Below, piece after piece: positions 34,713-45,825 of a DNA stretch of 64,000 bases (positions are counted from its first letter, which is position 1; each line of letters starts with the position of its first letter). Made by a program: the position numbers and the translations under genes. The notes beneath the pieces were generated by a model. That model made no database searches. It saw only the letters and a list, made by a program, of their open reading frames with translations, and was not told the DNA's origin. Source of the stretch: Xanthostigma xanthostigma (taxonomy: Eukaryota > Arthropoda > Insecta > Raphidioptera > Raphidiidae); the NCBI GenBank assembly GCA_963575645.1, contig OY754467.1:20667001-20731000 (forward strand), given 5' to 3'.

Positions 34713-34784
34713 TACATAGGTATACATAAAATTTTGTTATTTTAAGATTTTTAGTGACTTTTTTTGAAGGAGGATGATTTTTTT

Positions 34785-35495
34785 TAATAAATATACAATC
34801 AAAACTCAGTTTCTTTCATTATAGAGAACTTTCGCTATAAAGTGAAAACCAACCAGGTTTAATGTTTACTTTATAGAGAGTTTTTCACTATATACGGAGT
34901 TTCATTACAGAGAGTATTGCCTGTAGATTACTCGTGAATTAGCATAATTTCTTCTAGCAGTCATGAGTAAAGCCCTTACGTATATTATTGAAAAAGTATA
35001 ATATTACTACATCGTATTAAGTTATAATGGTTAACATTAACGAATTATAACTCTTTATCTGTATTATTAATGATCTCTGTCAGATTATAAATTGCATTTG
35101 CATTTTGCATCTCGATGAAACGTTAATTAAATTAATTAGAATAGTAAATGTATTAATTTATTAACATAACATAAAATTGCACGCAAAAGTCATTGAAATA
35201 AATTCCTGTAGAAAGTGAAATATGATTAATTAAAGTTCAAAATACTGCTCTTGAATTATATTTTCTCGTATTTTTTTTATAACGGATATAGATTCGTCAA
35301 AGGTGTGAATGATAAGGTGACTACATACCTATTTTTAATTATTTCCTTAAGAATTGGTAATATCTATAAATAAGGCACGTTGTTTCAGTTAATACTGAGT
35401 TATATGTATGTAAAATTTGATAATTTACAAAAAAAAAATGTTTTCTCGTGACATTTCGATTTACTATAATTCATTTTAAAATCTTCAACGAAAAA
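34785..35495. other. AT-rich spacer with a weak repeat
   Basis: 34815-34915 carries several TATAGAGAG or TATAAAG words facing each other, faintly like pogo-type subterminal repeats, but no ends are visible. Otherwise nothing was recognised. Confidence 0.35.
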
Positions 35496-35505
35496 TATGT
35501 TTTTA

Positions 35506-35797
35506 AATAAAAAAAAATAAGTTCAAAAACTAAAACCTGACTACTGAAAAGTATGAAAGAAGAAAATATTCTCATCTGAGGATAGCCTTGGTCATATGCC
35601 ATCTACCCTAACAAAACATTACATTAAGCGGTCATAACCTCTAGGGCAAAGTGCATCACGCTATACATCTAAAGGGGCCCTATATAATATATAATATATA
35701 AGATGGCATACGACCACGGCTATCATCAGATAAGACTATTTTCTGGCTTTATACTTTTCAGTAGTCGGGTTTTAATTTTGAACTTGTTTTTTATTTG
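35506..35797. repeat. Foldback, ~100-bp imperfect arms
   Basis: AAGTTCAAAAACTAAAACC and CTGACTACTGAAAAGTAT on the left face ATACTTTTCAGTAGTC and GGTTTTAATTTTGAACTT on the right. CATATGCCATCT faces AGATGGCATACG nearer the centre. Confidence 0.7.
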
Positions 35798-35859
35798 TTT
35801 TCAATTTTCTCACCCCTGGGACCAAAATTCAAAAATAAATGTTGCCTATGTTACCCGGG

Positions 35860-36200
35860 CCAAAATCGGATGAATAGTTTAGGTGCTATGGCGAAACATC
35901 CGTAAATACAAACATACATAGATTGCTAAACTCATAACCCTTCCTTTTGCTTCGCCGTAGTCGGGTAATAAAACTATAAAGTTAAATGATTTTTGTCAGA
36001 GTTATCAATTTTTAATAGTAGGTTTAGTCATACTACTAGCCTTTGCCCGCAGGCTTGCTGTTGTAACTGCCCGCCTCCCTTCTGTTGAAGACTATTATAT
36101 GCTATCCACCGATGTATAATAAACACTATACTGAAAATCCGATCAAAATCGGTTTAATAGTTTTTAACTTAACTCAGGCAAACTAAAGGACGGCTAATAT
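35860..36200 (+). repeat. Retrotransposon-like tail fragments
   Basis: Two fragments were seen: 35860-35970, ending CTTTTGCTTCGCCGTAGTCG, and 36035-36190, with ACTAGCCTTTGCCCGCAGGC and an AAAATCGGTTTAATAGTTTT block. The layout resembles degraded insect non-LTR retrotransposon tails. No enzyme frame. Confidence 0.4.
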
Positions 36201-36534
36201 GGACTAGATATCATATACACTATACAGTCATGACTTTTGCCGAAACATAAATTATTATTAAAGTTTAAAAAAAACGTTACGATTGTATTGACTAAACCAA
36301 TTTCTGAATAGGTAAGCAGTTTTTTGTGCGGCTATCTCCTCCTAGACTACTTGAACGATTTCGACGATCGGGGCGTCGTTTGAAAGAGCTCGACGTTCAG
36401 ATGTGCAATAGGGTGTCAGAATTGCGTTAATAAGTCGAAAATCGATTTTCAAAAATCTATTTTTACAAAATATATGAGAAGGCTTTGGAAAAACAATTTG
36501 TATTCAACAGGACGGCTAGTAATTTAAAATAAAA
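36201..36534. other. Spacer, nothing firm
   Basis: 36300-36480 includes a CTCCTCCTAGACTACTTGAA block that may be part of a repeat tail. No gene was seen. Confidence 0.35.
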
Positions 36535-37045
36535 TTTGAAAAGAAGTTTGACCCTGCAGGCCATCCCTGAAACTTCCCGCTATTTTTGAGTTCAAAACGC
36601 TCAAAAGTATATAAAATATCTCAAGAAGTTTATTTAAAAAAAAAACACACTTTCTTACGAATTTTTTGCTCATGATATTTTGTGAACAATGAACCGATTT
36701 TGAAATTAATCGGTTTAGTAGTTTAGAAAATATTCGAAAAAAACAAATTTTTAAAAATGTTTGAAACTTGTATTTTTGAGATTTTTCAAAATCTATTGTG
36801 CCGAATTATACCAAATTTTCAGGAACTAGAAGTTGAGCAAAGTCACGACAGATGCCGCAAACCGCGTTTCAATCGGACACTTCATTCAAAAGTAATAAGA
36901 GGTTTACATACACACACACATGCAGCCCTATGGACATCATCGCTAAAATAGAATAGCTTCGTAGAACCTCAAAACGTCGAGATCTGATGAAAACTCGATT
37001 TTCGAAAATCGTATGATAACAATAACTTCCCGATTTTTTTGAAGA
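36535..37045 (+). repeat. Long dispersed repeat, copy B
   Basis: The second copy of the family at 14495-15330, without the extra internal block. It starts with AAGAAGTTTGACCCTGCAGG and ends with an AACTTCCCGATTTTTTTG tract. The frame at 36757-36951 lies within it. Confidence 0.65.
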
Positions 37046-38700
37046 AAAATATTGATTTTTTTATAGCGGACAGTAAAAAAATCTCGCACATTTTATTAGT
37101 TGTGTATTAAGAGAACTGTTGTGCACTCTGTGGTGTCACAGAAACACGTATCCACGACGAAATTAATAAAATTTATAATCAGAAAAGTTCTGTATTTTGA
37201 TATAACTATGCAAAAGTATTATTCTGTACATATTATGATTAAAACGCACAATAATGTCTATTTAATAATAGGTATACCTATATACAAAACAAAAACTTTT
37301 TTGGTTTAAAAACAATATTCAATTACTGTTAATTCTTAGTTGACAAACAATTTTACTAATATTTTTTTGGATCAGTAAATTCCTTAAAATTCGAATATCA
37401 ATATAGATAATATTATTAATTGATAAGAAAATTTTCTCAACACTATTTTAATTTTATATATTTTTTATAACTGGACCGCACAGAAATGAAATAAGCTAAG
37501 CGCCATTTTTTCAAAAATCTACTAACTGCAGCATGACGCCGAGCTATAAATTATTATAAAAAAGCAATAAAAATATGAAAATTTGTAAAAATTGTGCTTA
37601 AAAAGATTAAAAATGAGATAGTATTTAAATCTACAATATTTTAAAATTGATTCGTGAAATATTTCATTTAATTTCTACGCGGCTCAATTGGTGAATTTAA
37701 AACTATTTGATATAAACACTGAACTTACCTTTCGAAATATCAAACTTAAAACTGCACTTGAAAGTCTTGATTGCAATAAAATAGAATAAAATATTTATTT
37801 CAACCGAATCATTGAAAATTGTATAGATTTTAAATACTGTATTTATTCAGATGGTGTAATTACACAAAATAACTTTTAAAAAAATTCTTCTAACACTTTT
37901 ATAAACACAAGCCGGTATAATGCACACATAAATCGTTTTCTTCTGAAGAACAACTTCCAACAAACGTTATTTACAAACTGTGCCGATCTTATTAAATGTT
38001 ATCATTATTATAATATTATGTGAATGTATAGCTTGCCGCGCACGTGGTCACTTTGGCTACGTCAAAGTTGTAGCAGCCAATCACCGAACGGATCAGAGTC
38101 TTGGGGATCCGCGACGTCACATTCATTACTCTGTTGTTTAACTGAAAATGTATTAATTGTTACCAGTTCGCATCAGATAAAAATGATAACCATTTGATTC
38201 ATCTATCAATTAAGTTCAATAGGGCTGAGTCAGCGTTTTTATCTTGAAATCTCAGATGTTGGGTAATGCACTAGTCGACTCTCTCGTTTTACATCGAATA
38301 TGTAATTTCATCAACTTCAATGTTTGCATCTATTTGTCCGCCAGTTAGACCATAATGGCCGAGTAGAAACATATAATGGTTTGTGGAACAACTTTTTTTC
38401 TTTGAAAATTTGAATGGATTTTTACTTTCAAAATACAGCAAAGATACTATCCAAACAAATACTAAGTAACGACTTCAAAAAGTCTTTAAGGCTTAAGTGA
38501 CTATGGATTTTCAAGTCGAAAGCAGACGACATGTCTACGCTTTCGTCATATAATCTTACTCAAAATCACAACTTTAAACAGAATGTCATTCAAAACTATG
38601 TTTTAGATTGTGTGAAGATAGCACCAGCATACATTATAGTTATACAATTATCCATGATTTAGACGACCATTTGCCGCCTGTAAAGAAAATCGGAAAAAGC
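37046..38700. other. 1.65-kb region with no gene seen
   Basis: AT-rich, with a GC-richer patch at 38035-38115. No coding frame of note, no repeat boundary and no RNA gene were recognised. Confidence 0.4.
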
Positions 38701-38708
38701 ATACTGTT

Positions 38709-39110
38709 GCGTGCCCCTTGATGGGACGCCTATGGAATTCGGTAGAAACTACTAGAACCAACTACAATGGAAACAGGTAAAGAACACCCGACCTTGGAGA
38801 CACACATACATGTAAAGAAAGGGATCTCGGTGCGGGAAGCAGGTAGCGAATTTAGACCCGATTTCTTAGAATCGCTTGGAGAGAACAATAGACGTAAAGG
38901 AAGAAATATCGATTCATCCAGAACATTCGATAGAAGCGTGGGCCGAAACTATATAAGGCGAAGCAGAGTGAGCAAGTCAGTCAGTTAGTTATTCGAGTTG
39001 TTCGCGAGTTGTATTGATACAAGTCTGACGTTGTGACATAAATTCAGTTATACTGCGAAAATAAATTAACTCTAATGAGTGCAATTATAAATCCGGTTTT
39101 AAATAAATGA
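38709..39110 (+). repeat. Possible solo or partial LTR
   Basis: The segment opens with TGTTGCGTGCCCCTTGATGG, has a TATA-like box (ACTATATAAGGCG, about 38948-38960), then GCAAGTCAGTCAGTTAGTTA and an AATAAA polyadenylation signal near 39061. This ordering is that of insect LTR retrotransposon LTRs. No matching right terminus or target duplication was found; the right side runs into another repeat. The 73-codon frame at 38767-38988 is within it and not a gene. Confidence 0.4.
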
Positions 39111-39240
39111 TTTCAATAAACAAAATTATCGACCAATTTTTCAGACAATATGTATATTAACAAAAAATATAATTCAATAAATAAAATTATCGACCAATTG
39201 GTCGATAATCAGACGTTAATCAAAGATTTGAAAAAATATA
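39107..39240 (-). repeat. Rearranged copy of the 61984-62411 repeat
   Basis: It contains AAATTATCGACCAATTTTTC with CAGACAATAT, and AATCAGACGTTAATCAAAGA, all found (the latter inverted) at 61984-62060. A short internal palindrome ATCGACCAATTGGTCGAT lies at 39190-39207. The copy seems deleted at its centre. Confidence 0.55.
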
Positions 39241-41035
39241 ATTAATACAAAGATTTAAATAAATGACTTATAGTTAATAGACAAGTGTGCTGATAAACTT
39301 TGTGTTGTGTTCCTGTGTGTTGTGAATATTTTGTGTCTAATTTAGTGACTCTTTATTCTCTGTAACTTAGTCTTTTATTTTATAATTTAGAAATATTAGT
39401 TTTATTTCTTCGTTATGTTAAAGAAGTACAACAGATATATTATATCTACAAAAGATATACCGTCTTGGTATTTTTAATTTCCATTTCTAAAATATGAATC
39501 GATACCTATTTATTACATTTGCATTGTTCTCTCATCCCTGATAACTAAGAATGCAGTCTAGCAGCAGGAGTTTCCCAAAACATTACATGCGTAAATGGTG
39601 TACTCATTAAAATGTAATAAATGGTTTTATTATATTCTTTATATTTATTATAAGCGTTACACCTCAATAGTTGCAACATTATCATAGTTTAATAAATTGT
39701 GTAAACTTACTTATTTTAACAAAATTTCCCAACATGTGGTTTATTATAAGTTAATTTAAATTCGGAAGCCAATTCAGCAATAAGGAAAATCAAATTGTAA
39801 ACAATGACTCATTCACGGGAAGATTCAGATTGTATAGAAGAAGTTATGGAAGTGAACTGCGAAACCAGTTACTGACAAGCGTGAAGTAAAAGTTGATACA
39901 ATAATAAAATAGTCAAGCCAAAACAGATCCGATTTTGATAATTAAAAAAAAAATGTTTGTTGTAGTATTACATTATTTGAAATCAGTAAAATTCCAGCTT
40001 GTGGACTTAAAATTTTCATTTTACTAGTTTTCTTTCGAATTTTCTTATGCGCTTGTGTCATATATATTTGCCGTTTTACAAATATTTACTCAATCTTGAA
40101 TACATATTGTATGCTAGACGTGTATTGACCTAAATTTACAGCCTTCCGGATTTTCCTCTGGGTTTTCCGCGCGTTAGTGGTTCATTCCCATGTAAAACTT
40201 TGGGTATCTCATTACCATTTTTTTTTTATTTTACAGCAAGTTTTTCTTCAAATTTTCCTATACGCTCGCGTCGCGTATGAGATAATATTATATGTATGCT
40301 GTCTTACATATAGAATATTTACTTTATTAAAAACCAAAAAGGTATAATAGCGTCATTTAGGAAAAAAACACAATTGGACAGATCTGTCTTAGAATTGTAC
40401 TTGGCAATCATATGGAAAACTATCAACATTTTCTTTACTCTATTTTTGAAAATTGTAATATTCTGTATATTATTATTATTGTTTCGAGTACTATAAGTAT
40501 GTAACGTCAGAATTACGAATGAAAGTGTTAATTTTATATATAAAATGAGCCAAAAATGTAGATGCATACATAAGTTAGAATTTTTTTGCTGATAATTGAT
40601 AAATAATTGTCTACACTCTACACGATTGCCGCGTAGGTAACTTGAAGATCGATCTAATTATTCTTTTTTGACAAATAAAAATCCTGTTACATTCAGGAGA
40701 GTGACCCCAGGATATAATGCAGTAACTCTTCTCAGCTATATGCAAATGCATAATAAATAGATATTAGCACGTCTGTACTAAAATATCCAATCCTGACTAA
40801 ATGTTGTATGCTTATTTGAGTCGTATTGACGATTCTAAAGTGTCGTCCTTTAAGCTCATTTTATCATTTCTAAACAATTTTTTCCTCCGAATTTTTCGCG
40901 CGTCAGAAGCACATTAGTCGAAAAACTGTATGCTGTATAAAAAATATTAATTAAATATTGATAAAATTGTTCGAACTACATGTAAACTTATGAGATAAAA
41001 TTGGTAAGTTTGGATGTAGTAAGTAATCTCCGAAA
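39241..41035. other. 1.8-kb AT-rich region, no gene seen
   Basis: No gene was recognised. The 82-codon minus frame at 40319-40567 has AT-driven composition only. A short resemblance between the 40020-40060 and 40240-40280 blocks (AGTTTTTCTT/AAATTTTCCTATACGC-like) hints at an old duplication. Confidence 0.35.
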
Positions 41036-41039
41036 ATTC

Positions 41040-41223
41040 TCATCTGATTTCAAAATGTTTTTCACCAATATTTAGAATGGACCTTCGAGATGGACATAAG
41101 CTATATTTACATATTATCGCGTTAAAATAAAAGTAATTTTCATGGAGACCAATTTTGCAACGTATATCGACGAAAAAAGGTGGCAAACTACAAATTCGGG
41201 CGAAGCCGGACCGGGTCGCTAAT
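41040..41223 (+). repeat. Repeat tail, uninterrupted copy
   Basis: It runs from AATATTTAGAATGGACCTTC through TTATCGCGTTAAAATAAAA to GGGCGAAGCCGGACCGGGTC and ends CGCTAA before T. A second copy is on the minus strand around 57640-57492 plus 56811-56780, where it is split by the 680-bp palindrome. The terminal GCTAA/T could be a Helitron-type CTRR end or a retrotransposon tail; I cannot decide. Confidence 0.6.
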
Positions 41224-41430
41224 ATTGTATAGAAAACCTAATAGAAGCGACTGAATTTTGAAACAATTCAACCCGGTCGTGCAGCTACTATAAAAACCTA
41301 CACTTTCATCAAGAAATAAACGATCGAACGGCTATAACCACATTCAAATCCGTTCAGTACTCGTCGAGATTAGCATATTTAATTTGATTTGTACTTGGGC
41401 GAAGTCGGAACAGGCAGCTAGTATTTTTTT
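41224..41430 (+). repeat. Related repeat tail ending GCAGCTAG
   Basis: Just after the previous tail, a similar one ends GGGCGAAGTCGGAACAGGCA then GCTAG next to T (about 41398-41419). It includes an ATAACCACATTCAAATCCGT block. No coding frame. Confidence 0.45.
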
Positions 41431-41733
41431 CAAAAAACAATCTACCGAATGGTGAAAGCATTATCCAAATCCGCGCAAAAGTATTTATGCAAATTGGCGA
41501 ATTCAAACCGATTTTTACCCAGATGAAACTGTATCGGGTAACAAGGTGAAAATATTGTCATTTCTCCAGATTTACCTAGCACAATAAACCGTGAAAATCC
41601 CTAGATTGCACAAAATGTGATAAAAAATTCAGATAATGTAGTACCTCTAACAACTGTTTCATTTAAACTGGTTGGGCTCTTTTTAGAAGTTTTGATGATT
41701 TTTTGGCTTCATTGACTCCACTAATATATTATA

Positions 41734-42075
41734 CTAGCGGTCCCGCCCGGTTTCACCCGGATGCAAAAGAACGAATGGGGGAGAGGAACATTAGTACGCA
41801 CGTTCATCTTAGTTTAAATGAATGTTGTGTCCAAACATGATAATCGGAGTTACCATTCAAAAGTTTTTGTCGGACGGACAAATTTTGATTTATATTTTGC
41901 AACATTTTTCATTGATGCTCCTCTCTTTCTGGTCGTAGCGTGATATTATATAGCCAGCCTTTCTCGATAAATGTACTATCCAACAAAACAAAATTTTCAA
42001 TTCAAAACAGTAGTTCCTGAGATTAACGCGTTCAACCAAACAAACAAACTCTTCACCATTATATATTAGTATAGA
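41734..42075 (-). mobile_element. Helitron-like non-autonomous element, copy B
   Basis: On the minus strand it starts TCTATACTAATATATAATGG, preceded by A, and ends GGGCGGGACCGCTAG followed by T. So it shows A|TC...CTAG|T, the Helitron insertion signature, with no target duplication. A GC-rich CCGG-based hairpin precedes the 3' end. It aligns throughout with the copy at 22019-22374. No Rep/helicase is encoded. Confidence 0.7.
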
Positions 42076-42860
42076 TTTTTGCCTCCGTATGAATAAAAAA
42101 AATACATTTTCTAACGCAAAAATGTTTAGTTAGAATTTATTCATTATACCTACTAAATTTTCAAAAATAGTTTTGGAAGGTTTAGATTTTATTAGTAAAA
42201 ACCTTCATCGACTCCGATATAAGTAAATATAAATTTTATATCTTGACATCAATTTTTGACATTACATGATAAAAGAGGACTGTCGCAATGCTATTGACGT
42301 CATAAATTACTACAAAACTGTTTTGACTCATCATCATCAACGATGGTCATGTACCTACGGAAATCGTAAACATTCAAAATTAAAATTTATATTAAAAACA
42401 ACAAGTCAAGGTCATTTTGTAGGGCAGGGAGAAACACAATGCTAACTGTTACGTTTTGATGACAAGAGCAACTAGCACGAACCGAAACCGAAACAAAAAA
42501 TCGCACAGTAATTTTTCATTTTTAAGAGGAGGTTATACCTATGTTCGACGCGTATATTTTTTTATACACGTACATTCAGTCATAATTTTTCGAGGGGTTA
42601 ACGGATTTGAAAAATTTTGACGTTATTTTGTTCAGTTTATTTCAGGATTGATACCACAGAGTTTTTAAAAAAATCTATTTAGTCGTTTTTAACTGATTTC
42701 AAAAAAAAAATTGCGAGAGGATAACCGATTTGATAAACTTCGACGGATTGGCGACATGTTTTAATAATTTTCACCCAAATTTGTCGAAGACAATTAAAAG
42801 AAAACTATCTAATTAAAAGTTAAGACATTAAAAAAATAAAAAAACCGTAGGGCCTGACAA
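42076..42860. other. AT-rich spacer with retrotransposon-like scraps
   Basis: 42525-42780 contains AGGAGGTTATACCTATGTTC and repeated AACGGATTTGA or AACCGATTTGA words typical of degraded repeat tails. No gene was seen. Confidence 0.35.
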
Positions 42861-42933
42861 GATTAAAAAATATTTAATTAAAAAGATCAGTTTTTCAGGA
42901 AATTGCTTGCGTTTGGTCTGCAGTGTTGCCGGT

Positions 42934-43386
42934 CAGTGCCGGATTAAGATTTCTTGCCTATGGACCCTCATCTCACAGCAGTCTAAAAAAGTATTAAAAT
43001 TGATAGAAAAAAATAAAAAACATAGAATTTTAGGAGAGATAGAGAGATTGTGAATTATAGACGCTCAGCAGCTGTGCATTTTAGGAAAAAAAAACTGAAT
43101 TTTACAATCAATACTCTCATTGAAAATTTGAATGTCTATTGGTATTTTTATACAGTTAATAGAAAAAAAGTTTACATTTTCAAAAATAAATTATTATTTA
43201 TTTTTAACATCCATACTTCTAAAAACTATAAGTAGATCAAATTTTTAAGAACGTGACAAAAAGAAAAAAAATTGTTGACACGGTCTGGTGAGGAACTTTT
43301 CATTTCTGAGCTGTGATTTTTGGTGCCCCCTGAGACGTGATGCCCTAAGCAGTTGCTTACTTTGCTTATAGATTAATTTGGCACTG
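42934..43386. mobile_element. hAT-type MITE, 453 bp
   Basis: Termini CAGTGCCGGATTAAGAT and CAGTGCCAAATTAATCTAT (reverse complement) are flanked by TTGCCGGT (42926-42933) and AAGCCGGT (43387-43394). This is an 8-bp duplication with two mismatches. It carries the 34-bp segment also found at 1089-1122. It lies in the left arm of the foldback and is absent from the right arm. No transposase. Confidence 0.75.
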
Positions 43387-43553
43387 AAGCCGGTTCGTTT
43401 TAGTTTAAGCTCCCATGACACAAAAAGTTAACCCAAAGAACACCTCAAAATTATAAAGTGAAAATGGCTGAAAAACATGTCAGAAACATGTTACGCTCGC
43501 CAGACAAGTAAAAATTTGTTAATTGTTATTTTTTATGAATTTTTGAAATTTAA

Positions 43554-43873
43554 CACGTTAAGCGCCACGTATATGCAGATTGCAATTGTTCTATGGGCCA
43601 AAGTGTTTTTTTTTTTGTGTATTAGCAACAGAAAATATCATGTAATTTATTCTAATATGTACTAATTGAAAAAAAAATTATCGTGGACCAGCGCATAGTT
43701 TAACTCCCTGGGCCATACTAGCGAGCATCCTATGCTTAGATATGGATATTGTGTAGCTGTATAAGCACACGGTGCCTAAAAGTAAAACCTTGCCTGTGTA
43801 TAAATGTGGAAACACGCGGCCTAATAATAAAATTAACTGTGGATCTTTATGGATGCATATGGCGCTTAACGTG
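43554..43873. mobile_element. TTAA MITE, 320 bp, with empty site in the window
   Basis: Termini CACGTTAAGCGCCA are inverted at both ends and flanked by TTAA (43550-43553 and 43874-43877). The opposite foldback arm (about 45620-45640) has the same sequence with a single TTAA and no insert. This proves a TTAA target duplication. TTAA duplication is characteristic of piggyBac-type transposition. No coding capacity. Confidence 0.9.
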
Positions 43874-44435
43874 TTAAAAAAAACATGATTTTACTTTCCA
43901 AAACACCTGCTTGAAATTTATACAATTTGTAGTAAATAATGTACCATTTTTGAAAAAATTGGTCTGGCTGACAATTTTTGTTAATAAGGTAGCCAAACTT
44001 CATTTGTTATAAACTTTTTTTTTTATGAAAATACATTTCATAACACCTCCTTGAATTTTTTTTTAAAATAAAGTTTAAGATCTCTTCTATCTAATACAAC
44101 TGGTCTGGCTGACAATTTTTGTTAACAAATTGGTCAGACTTCATTTGTTATAAAATTTTTTGTTTATGAAGTCTGTCATAGTAAAAAACATTTTTTCGCT
44201 GACAGACCAATTTTTATGCATAAAATAGATGTCAAACGTTCTTTCAGAAAAAAATTAAGGTGGTGTTTTGACACGGCCCTTGTAAAAGCTAATTTGTTTA
44301 TAAAAAAACGCTGTCACGGCGCTTAAAAATTGAATCTGACATGGTAAAAAACAATATTTTGATGAAAAATGTATTAAAGTATATAAAAGGGATCTACCGT
44401 ATTAATTTAGAATAAAAAAAACAAATATTTTTTTT

Positions 44436-44518
44436 AGTTAGCAACGATTATACCATATTTTTTCATTAAAAAATGTGGTCGCATTTAATGAAAAAATATG
44501 GTATAATCGTTGCTAACT
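44436..44518. repeat. Perfect hairpin, 35-bp arms
   Basis: The arm at 44436-44470 (with AACGATTATACCATATTTTT) is exactly complementary to 44484-44518, leaving a 13-base loop. Confidence 0.9.
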
Positions 44519-44536
44519 AGAAAAAAAATTTTTTTT

Positions 44537-45080
44537 TTACGTGATAACGTCTTATAAATTGATGAATCACCAATATTATAAATTGATAAAACACCGGCTG
44601 CATGTACGAAAAAGTGTAACGCGTAACGCATAACGCGTAACGTTCCGCCTAACGCTTTTTGCTAATTTCTCGCTCAATTTAAATCAGATCGGTTTGAAAC
44701 CAGTCTTAAACGAAAGAGGAGAACATTTTACATAGATTTCGTATAACAGAATTTGCCTAAACAGTTTTTTTTATACAAATTTATATAGAAAAATATTTTA
44801 TACAAATTTATATAGAAAAATAGCTGTATAAATGCATTCAATTTTTTGACATTAGTATATTGTGAAATGCAAGGCCTTCTAAGTTAAGTATTGGAATAAC
44901 TAATTATTATTAGAACATAATACTTTGTAAGTTGCAAACGTCACTTTTGACATTTCTTATCATTCCGACACCAAGGATAAGCGGATTGAAACCAAATTTT
45001 GGGAGGTTTAGGTTATGTATTACGGAATACGTTATCACGTAAAACTATCGTCCGTAAACCGACTTTACAGACAACAATTT
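44537..45080 (+). repeat. Copy 3 of the GTTATCACGT family (expanded)
   Basis: The 5' block (ACGTGATAACGTCTTATAAA) is at 44539 and the 3' block at 45031-45075, one C shorter than in the other copies. The middle is longer, with a partial duplication of the TATAAATTGATGAA block, a small CGCGTAACGCATAACGCG tandem near 44620-44645, and unrelated sequence resembling 33115-33140. It lies in the foldback spacer. Confidence 0.7.
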
Positions 45081-45825
45081 TTTATTCTAAATTAATACGG
45101 TAGATCCCTTTTATATACTTTAATACATTTTTCATCAAAATATTGTTTTTTACCATGTCAGATTCAATTTTTAAGCGCCGTGACAGCGTTTTTTTATAAA
45201 CAAATTAGTTTTTACAAGAGCCGTGTCAAAACACCACCTTAATTTTTTTCTGAAAGAAGGTTTGACATCTATTTTATGCATAAAAATTGGTCTGTCAGCG
45301 AAAAAATGTTTTCTACTATGACAGACTTCATAAACAAAAATTTTTATAACAAATGAAGTCTGACCAATTTATTAACAAAAATTGTCAGCCAGACCAGTTG
45401 TATTAGATAGAAGAGATCTTAAACTTTATTTAAAAAAAAATTCAAGGAGGTGTTATGAAATGTATTTTCATAAAAAAAATAGTTTATAACAAATGAAGTC
45501 TGGCTAGCTTATTAAAAAAATTGTCAGCCAGACCAATTTTTTCAAAAATGCTACATTATTTACTACAAATTGTATAAATTTCAAGCAGGTGTTTTGGAAA
45601 GTTAAATCATGTTTGTTTTAAATTTCAAAAATTCATAAAAAATAACAATAAACAAATTTTTACTTGCCTGGCGGGCGCAACATGTTTCTGACATGTTTTT
45701 CAGCCATTTTCACTTTATAATTTTGAGGTGTTCTTTGGGGTAACTTTTTGTGTCATGGGAGCTTAAACTATTTCAGAGATAATAAACGCAAGCTAATTTT
45801 CCTGAAAAGCTGATCGTTTTTATTA

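Larger units (their letters stand above)
33731..34777. mobile_element. Palindromic MITE interrupted by a mariner-type element
   Basis: The left half (33731-33807) and right half (34713-34777) correspond to the two arms of the uninterrupted copy at 23027-23191, with TTGAACCTCCTTCAAAAAAG at the left end. The 905-bp insertion sits near the palindrome centre. Removing it and one TA restores the simple hairpin layout. Confidence 0.75.
42880..45825. mobile_element. Large foldback element carrying nested insertions
   Basis: The left arm (42880-42933, 43387-43553, 43874-44430) and right arm (about 45077-45825) are inverted copies, with landmarks AAGCTCCCATGACACAAAAA, GTCAGAAACATGTTGCG-like sequence, GTCTGGCTGACAATTTTTGT and the TACCGTATTAATTTAGAATA block at the inner edge. 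The left arm is interrupted by a hAT MITE and a TTAA MITE that are absent from the right arm. The spacer (44431-45076) holds a 35-bp hairpin and copy 3 of the GTTATCACGT family. No transposase was seen. Confidence 0.8.
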
